Shown one piece after another: positions 47,213 through 59,511 of a stretch of DNA of 64,000 nt. The notes under the pieces were generated by a model. That model was not told the origin of the DNA. It did no database searches and saw nothing but the letters and a program-made list of their open reading frames with translations. How positions within the stretch are numbered: position 1 is the stretch's first letter; each line of letters begins with the position of its first letter. The DNA is from Seriola aureovittata (taxonomy: Eukaryota > Chordata > Actinopteri > Carangiformes > Carangidae): contig NC_079386.1 of assembly GCF_021018895.1 (NCBI RefSeq), positions 16,218,552-16,282,551 on the forward strand, written 5' to 3'. Position numbers and translations under genes: made by a program.

Positions 47213-50200
47213 GTAGTAGAAAATACAGTACTATATTAGTTTCTACTATAATCTAAGAGTTTTATTAAACTTAACTTAAATATTGATTTTATTTTATTTT
47301 GTTGTAAAATTGGTCGCATAAAGTTGCTGAAAGTTACATCGAATAAGTCATGAGTTACTATATGTTTGCATGATCTGTAAATAACTACTGCTGTAATAGG
47401 TTAAGTAAAAGCATAGACTTGATCATGTGATGAGGAAGCCACACCGTGCACCGCTTTATGTTGCGACTGAACTCAACCAGTAAATTGATCTAGACGTGTT
47501 TGGTGTACGCTGAAGTTTTTGTGCTGAAATTTCTGAATACATTTGACAAGAGATCTGATTTTGCAGATTCAAAATTGGAGACATGCAACTCAATAGCAGA
47601 GAATGAGGAGCATCTTCAGTTGTGAAAAATTCACCATATATAAATATAATAATGCGACATTAATTAAACCAGCTCAGATCCATCCTGTGCAGAGTCGTCT
47701 ATTAATGTCGTCATCTTGTCGACCCTTGTTAAATAAAAATTTCTCAGACGCCTTCACATGGGATATGCACAGTCTTTCCCAGGCTCTTATTATATTCGAC
47801 TTGAGACCCAGACCAGCCCAGCTGATGAGTACTAACAGGGGTCCTGGAGGGTCCTTGACCTCGATTGTTGTGGATATGAACACTCGCGGACTATGCTCAT
47901 ATGAACTAATACACCCCGCACTCTTCATCACATTTCAGCTTTGACCTGCACACTTGCTCCTCCGTCCACTCCTGTCCCCTTAATCTCCATCAGACCCCCA
48001 GTCAACACCCTTTTTGTCCCTCATCCTCTCCCGTCCTCCCTCCTGTCCCTCTCTCCTCCACGTCTCGCCACTCCGCCATCACCCTTTCATCCGCTAATCA
48101 CGTTGAAACGCCAGCCATGACCTTTGAGTTTAACCCCAAAGGAGACCCCCAAATCACAGACTTGTACGAGACATTTGCTCATGTATTCACACAAAGGACT
48201 CGAGCATGCTAATTAATTACCGCGCACATATTATGCGCGCCATATTTTACACACGGTTTAGATGCAACACGTATAAACACGCAGATACATACAAGACAAA
48301 TAAGAAAAACACACATATTTCCGCTCACCATGTGGTCCATCGGCTCCCACCCAGAGACCCGACATGTGAATAGATGGCATTCGGTGTTGTGAAGTTTTAA
48401 GGACCTCTCGTATATGAGCTTATGCCACTCATACGTCAGCTTATAAAGGCTCGAAAAGCACTGCGTGATGTTTTCGCAGGTATGTCAGGAATGCCACCCA
48501 GTGAACTGAAGGTTAATCTGCAGTCCAGTTGGAGTTTATGCGTCACAAATGGTGCGTGGTGACACTCAGTTTGTTTATTGGGCATAGGACGGGAAGTAAG
48601 AGCGGCAAAATGTGGCAAAAAAATCAAAGAGAAGGGAACAGCTTATAGAAAGCTATTGTCCACAACGCTGCCATGTATGCATATAACGCCACCCGTGGGC
48701 CGCTTCGACCTTGGCGGCGCAACTTTACGTGTGTTTTGGTTTGTACAGCGCTCAGTCTTCAGACGACCATGACAAATTATACATTGTTTGAAAGCTGTAA
48801 ATCTCCTGATTCTGTCCGTGGAAACACTTTTAGGATCCTCATGTCACCGCAGCAGCTGTTCTTCATTTTGTAGTACAATCGTTCTTGGAGGCAGACACGT
48901 GTCCAAGCACTAAAAAACCTCACACTAAGGTTTAGTCCAACAAATGTGTTGTCGTGGAGGAAAAGTTGCTTGATTGACTGATTGATTGATAGATTGAGAC
49001 CAGGGTTATGACTGTGAGGTCCCTCGAAATTATATTACAACTTCCTTAATGTGATTTAGTTCTCTTTGGAAGAGTATGTTGTGGTGTTTCATTCTCAGAA
49101 TTTATATCTTATCTTATAATCCCTAATTTTCACAGTCGTCTTTAAACACAACCTTAGCAGCATCACACAGCTGCAGTTCATATTGATTAACCTTTGATTC
49201 CCAGTGGAGCATCAGATCACCATTGAAAATGTGCAACTTTGCAGAAAGTTTTCACGCCCCAATCCCACTGGATCTTTAAGAACAGATTAATATTTCTTTG
49301 CTCATCAATCATCGGTTCTCAAGAACAAAGCTCCATAAACAACTTCTGTGTAAACAGCATCTGTCTTCTGTCCTCACATTTTGTAATGGCCTGATAAACC
49401 CTTTTTTGCATACGGTAAAAGTGGATTAGTTTAGTCTTTATGTAACACTCAAATGTGTGATTTTTTTTTTTTTTTTCTTTCACGCCAGCTCACTCCTGTT
49501 TGCCCTGGCTGAGAAAACAAGCATCCCGCAGGTCACAGTAGCGTTACAAAAGAAGTCACGGGGGAATTTAAAGCTTCCCCCGGGGCTCCTGTTGGTATCA
49601 CTGGCTCTATTCTTTCGGTTAGAGGTTTGACTCTGGTTGTAGTTAAGGTTGCGTTTCTGTTACTAATCAATGGGCACGTAAGAGCGCTGGAGGTGAACGG
49701 TGAACGGTCACACATCCAGTCAGGACGCAATGCAAAGGGAACACTTCATTGTATTATAACTCAAAGAACCTGATGCTACATGTTATGTTTGGATACATAA
49801 TTAAATCTGCTCTTTAAAAAAAAAAAAAAAAAAGTCATGTTCTTTATCTTTCAACACCTGGAATGAACATTGACTGGATCTGATCCTCCTTAAAATCCGG
49901 TTTAAATCCTTTTGCTTTTTTCAGGTTTGCTGTACATCTGGCTGATGCAGCTGTTAGGATTCCTCTTATGCACGTGACTTTAGATGTCTCTCTACTGCAG
50001 TGCTCTTTGTTTGATTGTTTTCTTTTATTCACGCGGGGATTTGAACAAAGACTCCTCCACTTATACATTAGGCCTCGACGTGAAGCGCCTTGCACAAAAG
50101 ACGGGAAACGTGTGACTTATTTTGCTTTTGCTAACCACAATTTTCCAACATGAAAAGGAGAACAAACACTGAAAAATGTCTGGTCTTGAACAGAAATACA

Positions 50201-50219
50201 TTTCCTAAGCAGTTGCTGT
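47213..50219. other. Intronic sequence leading to the collagen exon
   Basis: Unique sequence with a T17 run at about 49460-49478 and an A18 run at 49816-49833. A GC-palindrome GCGCA-CATATTA-TGCGC lies near 48223-48239 next to TAATTAATTA. No second exon seen close to 50250. Confidence 0.45.
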
Positions 50220-50249
50220 AATATCCTTTTCTCTCTGTCTGTTCTGCAG
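50220..50249 (+). promoter_or_regulatory. Splice acceptor of the collagen IV exon
   Basis: A pyrimidine-rich stretch (CCTTTTCTCTCTGTCTGTTC) runs into TGCAG directly before the exon. It is a strong consensus acceptor and sets the exon start and phase 0. Confidence 0.85.
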
Positions 50250-50327
50250 GGTGCAAAGTTTGACGAGCCGTGTGGAGGCCTGGACTGTAGCGGAGGATGT
50301 AGGTGCAACCCAGAGAAAGGCAGCAGG
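50250..50327 (+). CDS. col4a2: Internal exon of collagen type IV alpha-2-like chain (7S region)
   Basis: Type IV collagen forms the basement-membrane network; its N-terminal 7S region joins four triple-helical molecules through disulfide and lysyl cross-links. The exon reads in frame from its first base as 26 residues: [17 protein letters not shown] followed by RCNPEKGSR. Cysteines fall at exon residues 8, 13, 17 and 19. From memory, human COL4A2 has KFDVPCGG, DCSGGCQC and PEKGGR in the same order just after its signal peptide; COL4A6 has PCGG, DCSGSCQC and PEKGAR; COL4A4 fits less well. KFD plus DCSGGC favours alpha-2. The acceptor is a pyrimidine tract ending TTCTGCAG at 50249, and the donor is GTGAGT at 50328. 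Length 78 nt, phase 0 at both ends, which suits collagen genes. The next exon should begin the Gly-X-Y repeat but is not seen here. The chain assignment (alpha-2 rather than alpha-6) is likely, not proven. Confidence 0.86.
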
Positions 50328-50333
50328 GTGAGT
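50328..50333 (+). promoter_or_regulatory. Splice donor of the collagen IV exon
   Basis: GTGAGT follows the AGG arginine codon, giving AGG|GTGAGT, a near-consensus 5' splice site. The reading frame closes at a codon boundary. Confidence 0.85.
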
Positions 50334-52444
50334 CACGTCTTATCTGCATGATGCTGTCTTCTTTTGATCTGTGTTAAAATCTATTTTATCTCTTTACTTT
50401 GAACCTAAAAATCATATTTATCAAAATGTAGACATGCATAGTTGCAGCGTTTTGTCACAATAAACCACAAAAGGGCAGCGAACCATAGGAACCTTTATGT
50501 GATTCCGTGATTGCTTTCTTTAAATTAGATTAGTGCAATTTTCAGCCTGGTATTTAGTTAACACCCTTATTTTATGTTGCAGTGTACAAACACAAGACAA
50601 GACACGCATGTAAATGTAAATAAAGACGAACAGGACAGAGCTCGTTATGCGATTGGATTTATTGCATTAAGCAGACTGATCATCTCTTGGCTGTGAGGTG
50701 AGCAAACTAAACTGGGTTGATTGTGATATTTGGCCACTCCCACAAAACAATGTTTAGTTTGTTAACTATTTATTTCAGCTGAGGTTTCGATTTAAAAAGC
50801 TGTTCTGATCGTTTAATTTGCAGAAACAAGTAAATTACCTTTGGTTTGTCAAGAGACTGTGACCTCAGGGCTCCCATTTAAATTTTTAAAAATCTTTTTC
50901 CACACATCAACGCCCACAAACATTATTACTGTTTGACATATATCAAAGTGAGCTCAGTGTCGGCCAACTGCCCGTGTCTATAAGACTGAACTGTGATTTC
51001 TCCAGGCGAGGAATCAAACTCAGACTCGTAAACACAAAGCAGATCATGTCTCCAGGCGACGAACTTGTTTTCTTGGCTTTGCTTCCATGACATTAATGTG
51101 AAGGAAATCTTTCCCTCCTGCAGGTCAGCGTTAGACAGTGTTTCTATAGGTCTCTCAAAAGCAATAGTTGAACGTCTGTCTCAAGGACGACTGTGAAGAC
51201 ACTGCTAGCAAACAGAGGTCGTGATGATATGACGCTCTGAACAGTCATAACACAGGGACACTGCCTTCCCTTGGAAAAGTAGTGCATGAAATATACAACA
51301 TAAGTTCAGGTCGACGTGGTTCATCAGACATAGCATTTATCAGACATAGTATATACAGATATATTCACATGGTTTCCACCTGTCAGCTGTTCACACTTTA
51401 GCAGCAACAGACAAAGCAGCTCGGCTGTTTGAATTACGGCTGTAACGCAGGGTGGCAGTTAACGGGAACGCTCTGTGGGTGTTTTATATGTCAGTATATG
51501 AACCTGCTGGCTTCATAAAAATTCCTATACATTGACAGGCTCCTGTAAATGCTTCAGCATCACCGGGTTCAGAGAGGTGACGGCTGTAAATATATATATA
51601 CAAGTGGAAGTGCAGCTTCAGAATATGTTTTAAAGTGTGGTTTTAATGCTGTCTTTGAAGCTCGGACACTGCAGGGACTTTAATTAAGATGCAGACACGC
51701 TACACTGACATGGAATATTTGTAATTCTGAGGCGTTTTATGGTCGAATTTCAATATAAGACGAGCATGATTGCAAAAGCCAGACCGGCAGCAGCGTAAAT
51801 CCAAAGGGTTTGTCTTTGTTCAGTCAAACTTTACAACCCCACAAAACTGCAGTCGGCGGTGGGATGTCATTTATTTACATGCATTTATATTAATGTTACA
51901 AACAGTACAAGATATCGTTCTTTAATGGAAGGTAATGGTAGATTCCTGTCGGCCCCATCAGGCTCCACCAATCAGAACGTCAGGTCGGCCTCTGTGTGGC
52001 CTGAGAGACGAAACCCAGGGTGAAGAAAAGTCTTTCCAGTGAAGCTCAGCAGTGCTGTTGTTGATAATTGAAGCTGAACGTTATGTAACAGCGTTTCTAT
52101 TCCAGGGCTTTTCCCTTTGATTTAACTTTCACCTTCAGTCATCCCAGCGCACCCACAGGAGAAGAAGCAAGTCATTTGCAGACTGTATTTTGCCCTGGGT
52201 TTCGCCTCTCAGGCTATATGTACATATACAATGCTGCAACTTCCTGTGCAAGTTTTTAGAGTGAAACAAGAATTGAATCTGTTGTAGCTAAAGCTAAAAA
52301 GATAGATGCTAGAATTGAACATCGATAGAATATTAAATATATGACGAGGCAGAACTGGACAGGTGTCTTCATTCATTTTCAGCTTTTTAAATAAAAACCT
52401 TAAAAAATCAGTGGCACTTTTTATCGCCATGTTGTGTATGCGCG
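50334..52444. other. Unique intronic sequence after the collagen exon
   Basis: No microsatellites for 2 kb and no Gly-X-Y coding pattern. AT-rich with ordinary composition. Confidence 0.45.
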
Positions 52445-52492
52445 TGTGTGTGTGTGTGTGTGTGCGTGTGTGTGTGTGCGTGTGTGTGTGTG
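52445..52492. repeat. (GT)n microsatellite with GC interruptions
   Basis: GT broken at three places by GC (GTGTGCGTGTG). Older array. Confidence 0.9.
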
Positions 52493-53164
52493 TTCACCTC
52501 TGGCTAAAACCAGACTAACTGCAAGCTTCACACTGTAGCTCGGCCTCTTTCAGCCTGTATCCAAACAACAATTACTGTCTGACACAGAAGCCTACACTTA
52601 CTGCCTGCTGCCTACTGTACGCCACTTTAGGTAAATGATATAGTGACGAGCGCCACATTACAGCCAGGTACCTGTAGGTAAATGATATAGCTCAGGTAAT
52701 ACCACCTACCTCTGTACGGGCCTCCTGCTCGGCCTAAATGACACAGCCAGCGGCTCTATTACCTTCTGTAACTGTTATTGTTGTGAGCCGTTCAGGTGGT
52801 AAGGTGCTTATTTGTCTCTTTTCAGTTTTACTTTTGTACTTACAAGTCGGTGACGCGACGCGTGTTCTCGATCATAGCCGTTAACCGCCCTGAAGTTCAC
52901 AGGTGGAAAGTAGTCGAGTGCAGAGTCTGGGAGTCCGGGCTCGATCCTCGATGGTTTCCCCGTCATGACTGGAGGTCTGTGATGCGTTAATAAGTCTATA
53001 TGAGCCAAAGACTCACTTTAGTTAACTTTATAGTAAATTCACCTCCACCAAGTTCGGTGCAAATTGGTTCAGTAACTATTGTGTTTAATCTGCTGACTAA
53101 CAAGCAGATACAGGTGAAAACATCAGTAATAATCAATCAATAAAATGTGACGGAGACAGAGTTT

Positions 53165-53245
53165 TGTCCAAATGTCTAAACTAAAAATACTCAATTTAAT
53201 ATTATATAAAACAGAAAAAGCGCAGTGAATACGGCAAATGTTAAC
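53165..53245. mobile_element. Probable internal fragment of the same MITE-like family
   Basis: AAATACTCAATTTAATATTA followed by TATAAAACAGAAAAAGCGCA resembles the family block that I recall as ATATTCAATTTACTATGATA with a following AAGACAGAGAAAAGCAG. Diverged. Confidence 0.4.
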
Positions 53246-53694
53246 TGATAAGACAATTATTTAGTTAGTTAAACATTCTCAGTATAAATATGCAACTATT
53301 TAACTTGATGTTTAAATTTAAAGTAACAACCAACAACAATTTAGATCAAGTTGTTAAAATCTTTTTCTTTCTAGTTCCAGTTGAGTGAAAGTTCGCTGTG
53401 TCTTAATGTGCCGCGTGTCTTCATCCCAGCCGTTCTCTATCTGACTGGCTCTGGACCAGAATCAAACAGTTTTCCCTTTCTCCTGCATGATTTGTGCAAT
53501 CTGTTCCTCGTATCATGCAGGAGCTGTGCCCGCAACAAACTTTGGCACCTTCTACTTAAAAAAACAAACACAATTTTTTATTTTCTTTTTTAGCTGATGC
53601 CTACTGATGCTAACTGACAGAGAGTAGATGTTGTCACGTATGACTTTGGCGATGCTCTGTTGATCCCTGAGGGTGAACCTCTCTGTGCCGCTTC

Positions 53695-53695
<1 letters not shown>

Positions 53696-53739
<44 letters not shown>
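53696..53739. repeat. (GT)n microsatellite
   Basis: About 44 bp of GT with one TTT interruption. Confidence 0.95.
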
Positions 53740-53741
<2 letters not shown>

Positions 53742-54545
53742 ATATAAAGAAGCAAAAGCAAGAAACTGAATTTGAAATGTACTCATATTTCCAGCAGGTT
53801 ACAGTCACGTTTAAGTTCCCATCATGCATCAGGTGTTGATTCTAAATGCAGTTTGACACTAATAAACAAATGATAAGCCTGAAAATACGCACAATATCAA
53901 CATCAGTCTGTCACCTTCTGATCAAACAAAATGTTCCTCGTACTTCCATGTTATTCGTGCCGTTTGCCGTCTGCACATGCTTTGGCTCATATGTACCAAC
54001 GACAGTGCCAACAGCTCTGGAGGGCGCTGGAACGGCGTGCTGCTTATAGAGGAAGAGGAGGAGGGCAGGACTGGCGTGCAAAACATAGATATATGACCTG
54101 AAGATGTTTCCTGCAGCCAATAATTGCAGCTTTACAACAAACATCTGGTAATAGTGGGAGGGACAAACACACCTCTTGTCAGCGTTGTGTGCTTTAAAAA
54201 AAAAGAATAAAGAGGCTTTTAGTAAATGTAGAAGCTTCTGTAGCTCGTTTATCATCCGTGGCTCTTAAATCCATTGCTAATGCCTGAGTAAGACCCCCCG
54301 CTCCTCTGGGTGATATAATGTCTGACCCCCGACACAAACGCACCAGAGACACAATCCAGACGGTGTGTGTTGGTTTTCATTATTATTAGCCAAAGGGCTT
54401 CAGTTTTACTTCGACTTAAAGTCCTCAGAGTCTTTACTTTAGTCTTTCCTGGCTTTAATATCTGTGTCATATTGGATCCATTAAGTCCAATAACATCCGC
54501 TCCCATTGGGTAAACCCCGAGGGTCAGAGGTCAGGATGACAGGAT

Positions 54546-54570
54546 GGTGTGTGTGTGTGTGTGTGTGTGT
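54546..54570. repeat. (GT)n microsatellite
   Basis: 25 bp of GT after GGATG. Confidence 0.9.
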
Positions 54571-55900
54571 TCAAGCGATGGTTAGGTCAACACACTGGAG
54601 CTTTTCAAGTTGCTGAGCAGTCAGGAAGTAGGTGCTTTATTTAATTTTGTCGGACCGCCGTCTGTGTCGATCAGAACCACATTTCGACGAGTCGCCAGAG
54701 GGGTCGGCTCAACGTTTTCTGTGTCCCGCTGGAGCCGAGTTCCTCCTCTAATCAGGGGGTTTCTGCAGCGATTAAATTCTCAAACCGGGGATCTGGTGTT
54801 TTCAGTGACGTTGTTCTCAATCATATAATCGAGCCCTATTGGTTATAAAACATCCCCCGACACACTGAGGAGACAGTCAGCCTCCAGGCAACACCGCTAG
54901 TTTTTCACCACTGTCGGCTCTAGTCGGCGTTTGTCACCGGCCAATCAGCTGATTGAACATGTTGAATTAATGGAAGTCATTAAGAACGATAAAGGACGAT
55001 AATTTAATGAGTAATTTTCCCAGTTTTCCACTAAAACTGTGAGGAAACTGAAAGATAATGCTCTTCTCTCTCTGCCACGTTTTATTATGAAAGTAAAAAC
55101 AGAAGGCCATGTTCTGCACCATGATCTTACTCTCCTCTTCAGTGTTTGACTGTGTCGATGTAAATAAAGCTCTGACACAGAGACAGCATCATGTCAAGCC
55201 ACAGAAACATTTAGCTGGTAGTCGATAACTGTTGTATTTATTTATAACGTGTTTCCCAATAAACAGAGCAAGATTTCAGCTTCAGGACAGACCAGGTCCT
55301 AAAACAACAAACAAACAAATGTGAAACTCAAACTACAATAATGGTTAATCTCAATAACTAACATAAACAGGAGAAACCTTGGTCGAAAGAAACGGCAGAC
55401 AAACCGCTAAAGTCGTCCTAAGCCTGGCAAAATCTGCAGGGATAAAAACGAAGGTGTGGCCGGTCGGGACGGGGAGGGGGATGAGTCTTGCCGACTGTCA
55501 GGCCGAAGAGGGAATAACATTTATGTAAAAACAACAGGTTATAGTAAAATGCACCTTTCTGATCTGTGATGCACATGAACGTCGTCTCTCATAATGTGGT
55601 CGTTTTAAAAAGTTCATAAAATGGAAGAAAAAAAGAGCAACAGCAGTTTCCCATTAGCCAAGATCATATCTTTAAATTATCTTATCTTATCTGAGCAACG
55701 GTCCAAATTCACTAATATAATATCATAAATATAAAACAGTGAAAACATATGAGAAGCCGAGAATAGAAAAGTGATCGACCCGTTTTTATTATGACTCGCT
55801 AAATAAGAATGAATCGATTACCAAAATAAGAAGAAACACTGTGATTAGCTGAGAGAGGTGCCTGTGATATCACATGATGGTGGCATGAAGAAGTATGTAA

Positions 55901-55937
<37 letters not shown>

Positions 55938-56489
55938 TCTCTCTCACACGCCCAGACAACAAAGGAATGAAGGATGAATAGAGAGGAAAAGAGAGAGTGC
56001 AGCGTCCGACCCCTTTCAAAATAAGATGAGGGTAAAGTGATAGTGGATGTGTGTCTCGGTGGGATGGGAAGATAAGAAAGAGCAGGGACGAAACCCCTCT
56101 GCGGGGCCTCCCGATGAAAGACTGTGTCTCTCCATCCCCTGAATTCCTTTACTTTAATCCTGAAGCAGGTAGAGAGGAGAAAAAAAAAGAAAGAGAAGAA
56201 ACAGTTGAAGAAGAGGAATGGAAAGAATAAGAGAGAGAGAGAGAGAGACGGGTGAGCAGAATTCCTTTTATGTCAAACCAGACGAGAGAGAAATGAGGAG
56301 AGACACATTTTCAAGATTAAATCCGTAAACAAAAAGAGACGGAGACAGGAAAGAAAACTGTCAGGAAAAAGGCAAGAAATAAATGACGGATTTAACTTCG
56401 AGCTTAAAGAGGAAGTCGAGAAAGAGACATGCAGTGAGAAAATATAGACAGATACTGGCATGGATGGATTAGCTACTGAGCGGGGGCCT
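54571..56489. other. Unique then purine-rich intronic sequence
   Basis: 54600-55880 is unique; 55900-56460 is AG-rich with short GA arrays. Nothing coding seen. Confidence 0.45.
55907..55934. repeat. (GA)n microsatellite
   Basis: About 28 bp of GA. A further GAGAGAGAGAGAGAGA block is at 56231-56248, in a purine-rich stretch 55900-56460. Confidence 0.9.
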
Positions 56490-56790
56490 ACTGGGCACAG
56501 GTCCAGGGGCCCTTAGACCAGGAGTCAATCAAACAACTACAAAGGGACACAAAACAAGCAGTAGTTGACACAAAATAACTAAAAAGAGACAGAAAACAAG
56601 TAAAAATAGATGCAAAAGTGACAGAAAAGATATCAAATGAGTGAAAATAGATACAAAACAACTACGGAGAGACAGAAATTGAGCATGACTTGACAGAAAA
56701 TGACCACAAAGACGTGCAAAATGACTGAAAAGAGACAAAAAGTCAAGTAAAAAAGATGCAAAACACCCACAAAGAGCCACAAAATGACTC
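56490..56790. repeat. Degenerate short-period tandem repeat after GGGGGCCTACTGGGCACAGG
   Basis: After GGGCACAGGTCCAGGGGCCC the sequence becomes a chain of loosely repeated units of roughly 20-25 bp such as ACTACAAAGGGACACAAAAC, AACTAAAAAGAGACAGAAAA, GACTGAAAAGAGACAAAAAG and CCACAAAGAGCCACAAAATG. I recall this type of degenerate minisatellite, with the same leading block, from other fish. The minus-strand open frame here (SHFVALCGCF...) is a by-product. Confidence 0.6.
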
Positions 56791-57142
56791 ACGTTAGAAG
56801 GAAAGAACTAGAACTTGAAGACCAGCACAGTCTCTGGACTTCAACCTCATGAAGGCGGTTTGTTATGAACTGGCCAGAAGGTGAAATCAAAACACTCTCT
56901 AAGTGCAACAGAGTTGGGACCAACTTTCTGAACGATGATTTCCATGTTATTCCATTAATTTCAGAGACATTAAACTTTAATTTCAGAGACGTTAAAGTGT
57001 GTAAACTTCAGCGTCATGTGGAGAGACGGAGGTGAGTTTAAAACACAGGCTCAGATCAGATAATCGATGCTGGCAGCAGCGTGACCCTGAGACAAGCATG
57101 AGCCATGACTTTGATCTGTGTCTCTCTCTCCTCTGTCCTTCC

Positions 57143-57146
<4 letters not shown>

Positions 57147-57200
<54 letters not shown>
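57147..57200. repeat. (CT)n microsatellite
   Basis: 54 bp of pure CT, the left edge of the 57.1-58.3 kb simple-repeat cluster. Confidence 0.95.
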
Positions 57201-57203
<3 letters not shown>

Positions 57204-57263
57204 GCGTTCTCTAATGTGTTGTGTTTGTGATTATTAAGCTTGTCTGGGTTTCGCTGAGTGAGC

Positions 57264-57308
57264 AGTGTGTGTGCATGCGTGCGTGTGTGTGTGTGTGTGT
57301 GTGTATGT

Positions 57309-57346
<38 letters not shown>
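57264..57346. repeat. (GT)n array
   Basis: About 80 bp of GT with GC and AT interruptions (CATGCGTGCG, TATGTGTATG). Confidence 0.95.
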
Positions 57347-57347
<1 letters not shown>

Positions 57348-57434
57348 TGTGCGACATGTGATGATGTACCTACAGACCAGACTAATGTACAGGACAGTCT
57401 TATCAGGAGTGTCCTGTCATTCAGACATTTCTCT

Positions 57435-57482
57435 CCACACACACACACACACACCTACACACACACACACACACACCTACAC

Positions 57483-57550
<68 letters not shown>

Positions 57551-57566
57551 CTACACACACACACAC

Positions 57567-57615
<49 letters not shown>
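57435..57615. repeat. 180-bp (CA)n array with CTA interruptions
   Basis: Nearly continuous CA, interrupted by CACCTACACC-type units near 57453, 57477 and 57550 and one AA slip. It is inverted relative to the GT array at 57264. The longest CA array in the window. Confidence 0.95.
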
Positions 57616-57618
<3 letters not shown>

Positions 57619-57714
57619 CTCTCTCCTGGGCCCCTGTATGGTATTTTATCAGGCTCTCCCTCCTTTTGAGGCCACCAGTCTAAAAATGGTGGTGGGCTTT
57701 GTTTAGGCTTCATC

Positions 57715-57717
<3 letters not shown>

Positions 57718-57757
<40 letters not shown>

Positions 57758-57877
57758 ACATACATATAAAATGGCGGTAGAGCAGCCATCTTGCCTCCCT
57801 AGTCCAAAATGGCTCAAAAAAAAAAGAAAAGTCCCCTGAAATAATGTCAGGATGCAATTTAGCTTTGAACTTTGTCT

Positions 57878-57922
<45 letters not shown>
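57718..57922. repeat. Two (CA)n arrays
   Basis: CA at 57718-57755 and 57880-57922, separated by unique sequence that includes two AAAATGG motifs. Confidence 0.95.
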
Positions 57923-57924
<2 letters not shown>

Positions 57925-58064
57925 GACACTCATAGCTGGCTCTGGCTCAGCCCCTCACCCAACACAAAGTCTAGGAAAGGTTAAAGGTCACAGCCAACAC
58001 AAAAGCCAGGGTAGACCAGAAGGTCAGGGGCAGCAGGATCACAGGCTCAGACATAGACAGGGCC

Positions 58065-58066
58065 AA

Positions 58067-58099
<33 letters not shown>

Positions 58100-58232
58100 T
58101 GTGTGTGTGTTACACTCTTCTGTCTGTCTCTCGTTTCTCATCGTTCTCAGGTTCATTGATTTGATCTCAGGTGTTTGAGGTGAAACTACAACAAACAGAG
58201 CGTAGAGGAAACTCATAATAACGACCTGTTCT

Positions 58233-58279
<47 letters not shown>
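58065..58279. repeat. (GT)n and inverted (CA)n
   Basis: GT at 58068-58110 with TTT interruptions, then CA at 58237-58279, in opposite sense about 125 bp apart. Confidence 0.95.
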
Positions 58280-58282
<3 letters not shown>

Positions 58283-59122
58283 AATATATAGCTATATCTA
58301 CCTGACACTGTTTGCCCTCTCATTTTTGAGTGGGAAAGTGAAGTCCACTGTATGATCATCAGAGACCTGTTGCTGCATCATCAGTTTGCAGTGCGCTCTA
58401 CTGCCCTCACATGGCTCCTGCAGGTACCACATGTACCACACGAGGGTTCCTCAGCAGACAGTGTGACGTAAGACTGTGTGCACGTCCATCCCTGTGTTTC
58501 ATTTAGATGCGTTTAGTTCAGCTTCTGTTGAACGATGCCACTGCCTGGCACAAATAAGCAGATTTCACGTTGTATCAATGGAAAAAAAAACCAAAACATC
58601 TGTAGTTCATTGATTTGTGTCAGTCTGGTCAGTTAATGCAGCAGGTGGAGCGATGAAGAAACATTATTCTTTATCAGAATCATTGTATATGATCAGTAAC
58701 TCTTGGAACATTTACATAATTAATCATAATCTCACTGAAATCTTACATTGTTCAACACCAAGATGTTCGTTCTGAACCTGAGCTTTTATTATGAAGTGCA
58801 ATAAAATGTGGTTTAACTGTTCACAGGTGCCGTTTTACTACTAAACTTTATATGCTAGGACGATTTACATAAAGATTTGAATTATTAGTACAAAACTATT
58901 TAAAAAAACATTTTAAGGTGGAGTTGAGGTATTTTACTTTGAAATGTGGCAGAATCGTATCGTCTTATCCACACAGCTAAAACAAAAATGGAGGAATAAA
59001 TTTAGAAAATAAAAGTAGATGAAGAATGAAATGAAATGGAAAAATGCTACAGGGAATGTCTCGCCAGTTTCGACACTGTGCTGTGTCTTCTGCACAGAGC
59101 AGGAATTACACACCTTGTTTAA

Positions 59123-59269
59123 CACACACACACACACACACACACACACTTATACACACACTCATACAAAGGGCAAACACGTGCAGGAATGTACAAAACT
59201 GCTTATTACTGATTTTATAGGCTCTTGTGATTTGATGTGATGATGACGGCACAGTTATTTATGACATTT

Positions 59270-59301
<32 letters not shown>
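59123..59301. repeat. Two (CA)n arrays
   Basis: CA at 59123-59149 and 59272-59301, with a short TTATACACACACTCATAC decay after the first. Confidence 0.9.
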
Positions 59302-59307
<6 letters not shown>

Positions 59308-59511
59308 AACACAAACTATCATTTATTGCATTTTTTCTTTTCAGCACAGTTGCCCTGCCCTGCTTGTTACTGAAGCTTAAACTCAGTGAGATGCAGTGAA
59401 ACATGTAGATGCTCATCGCCTCTAAACAGGACCAAAATACTTCAGGATGTGTATGTGTGTGGTATGTCTTAAATCTTGCAGCCTGTCCAAACACAATTAA
59501 ACTGAAGGAAG

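Larger units (their letters stand above)
1..50249 (+). other. Upstream intron sequence of the collagen IV gene (inferred)
   Basis: No other convincing exon lies upstream of 50250, so this whole stretch is read as intron of the same gene. The exon encodes residues that in vertebrate alpha-2 chains come straight after the signal peptide, so an exon carrying the signal peptide must lie upstream, here or outside the window. Two weak candidates are listed separately (22891-22908 and 42853-42914). The intron could equally contain genes or RNAs that cannot be recognised without transcript data. Confidence 0.6.

Noticed and set aside
51540..51580. TTCAGCATCACCGGGTTCAGAGAG followed by GTGACG, considered as a collagen Gly-X-Y exon
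   Set aside because: Only one glycine in the frame, no repeating triplet and no pyrimidine-tract acceptor.
57258..57683. Several frames of over 120 codons on both strands (Cys/Val and Thr/His repeats)
   Set aside because: Direct translations of GT and CA arrays.
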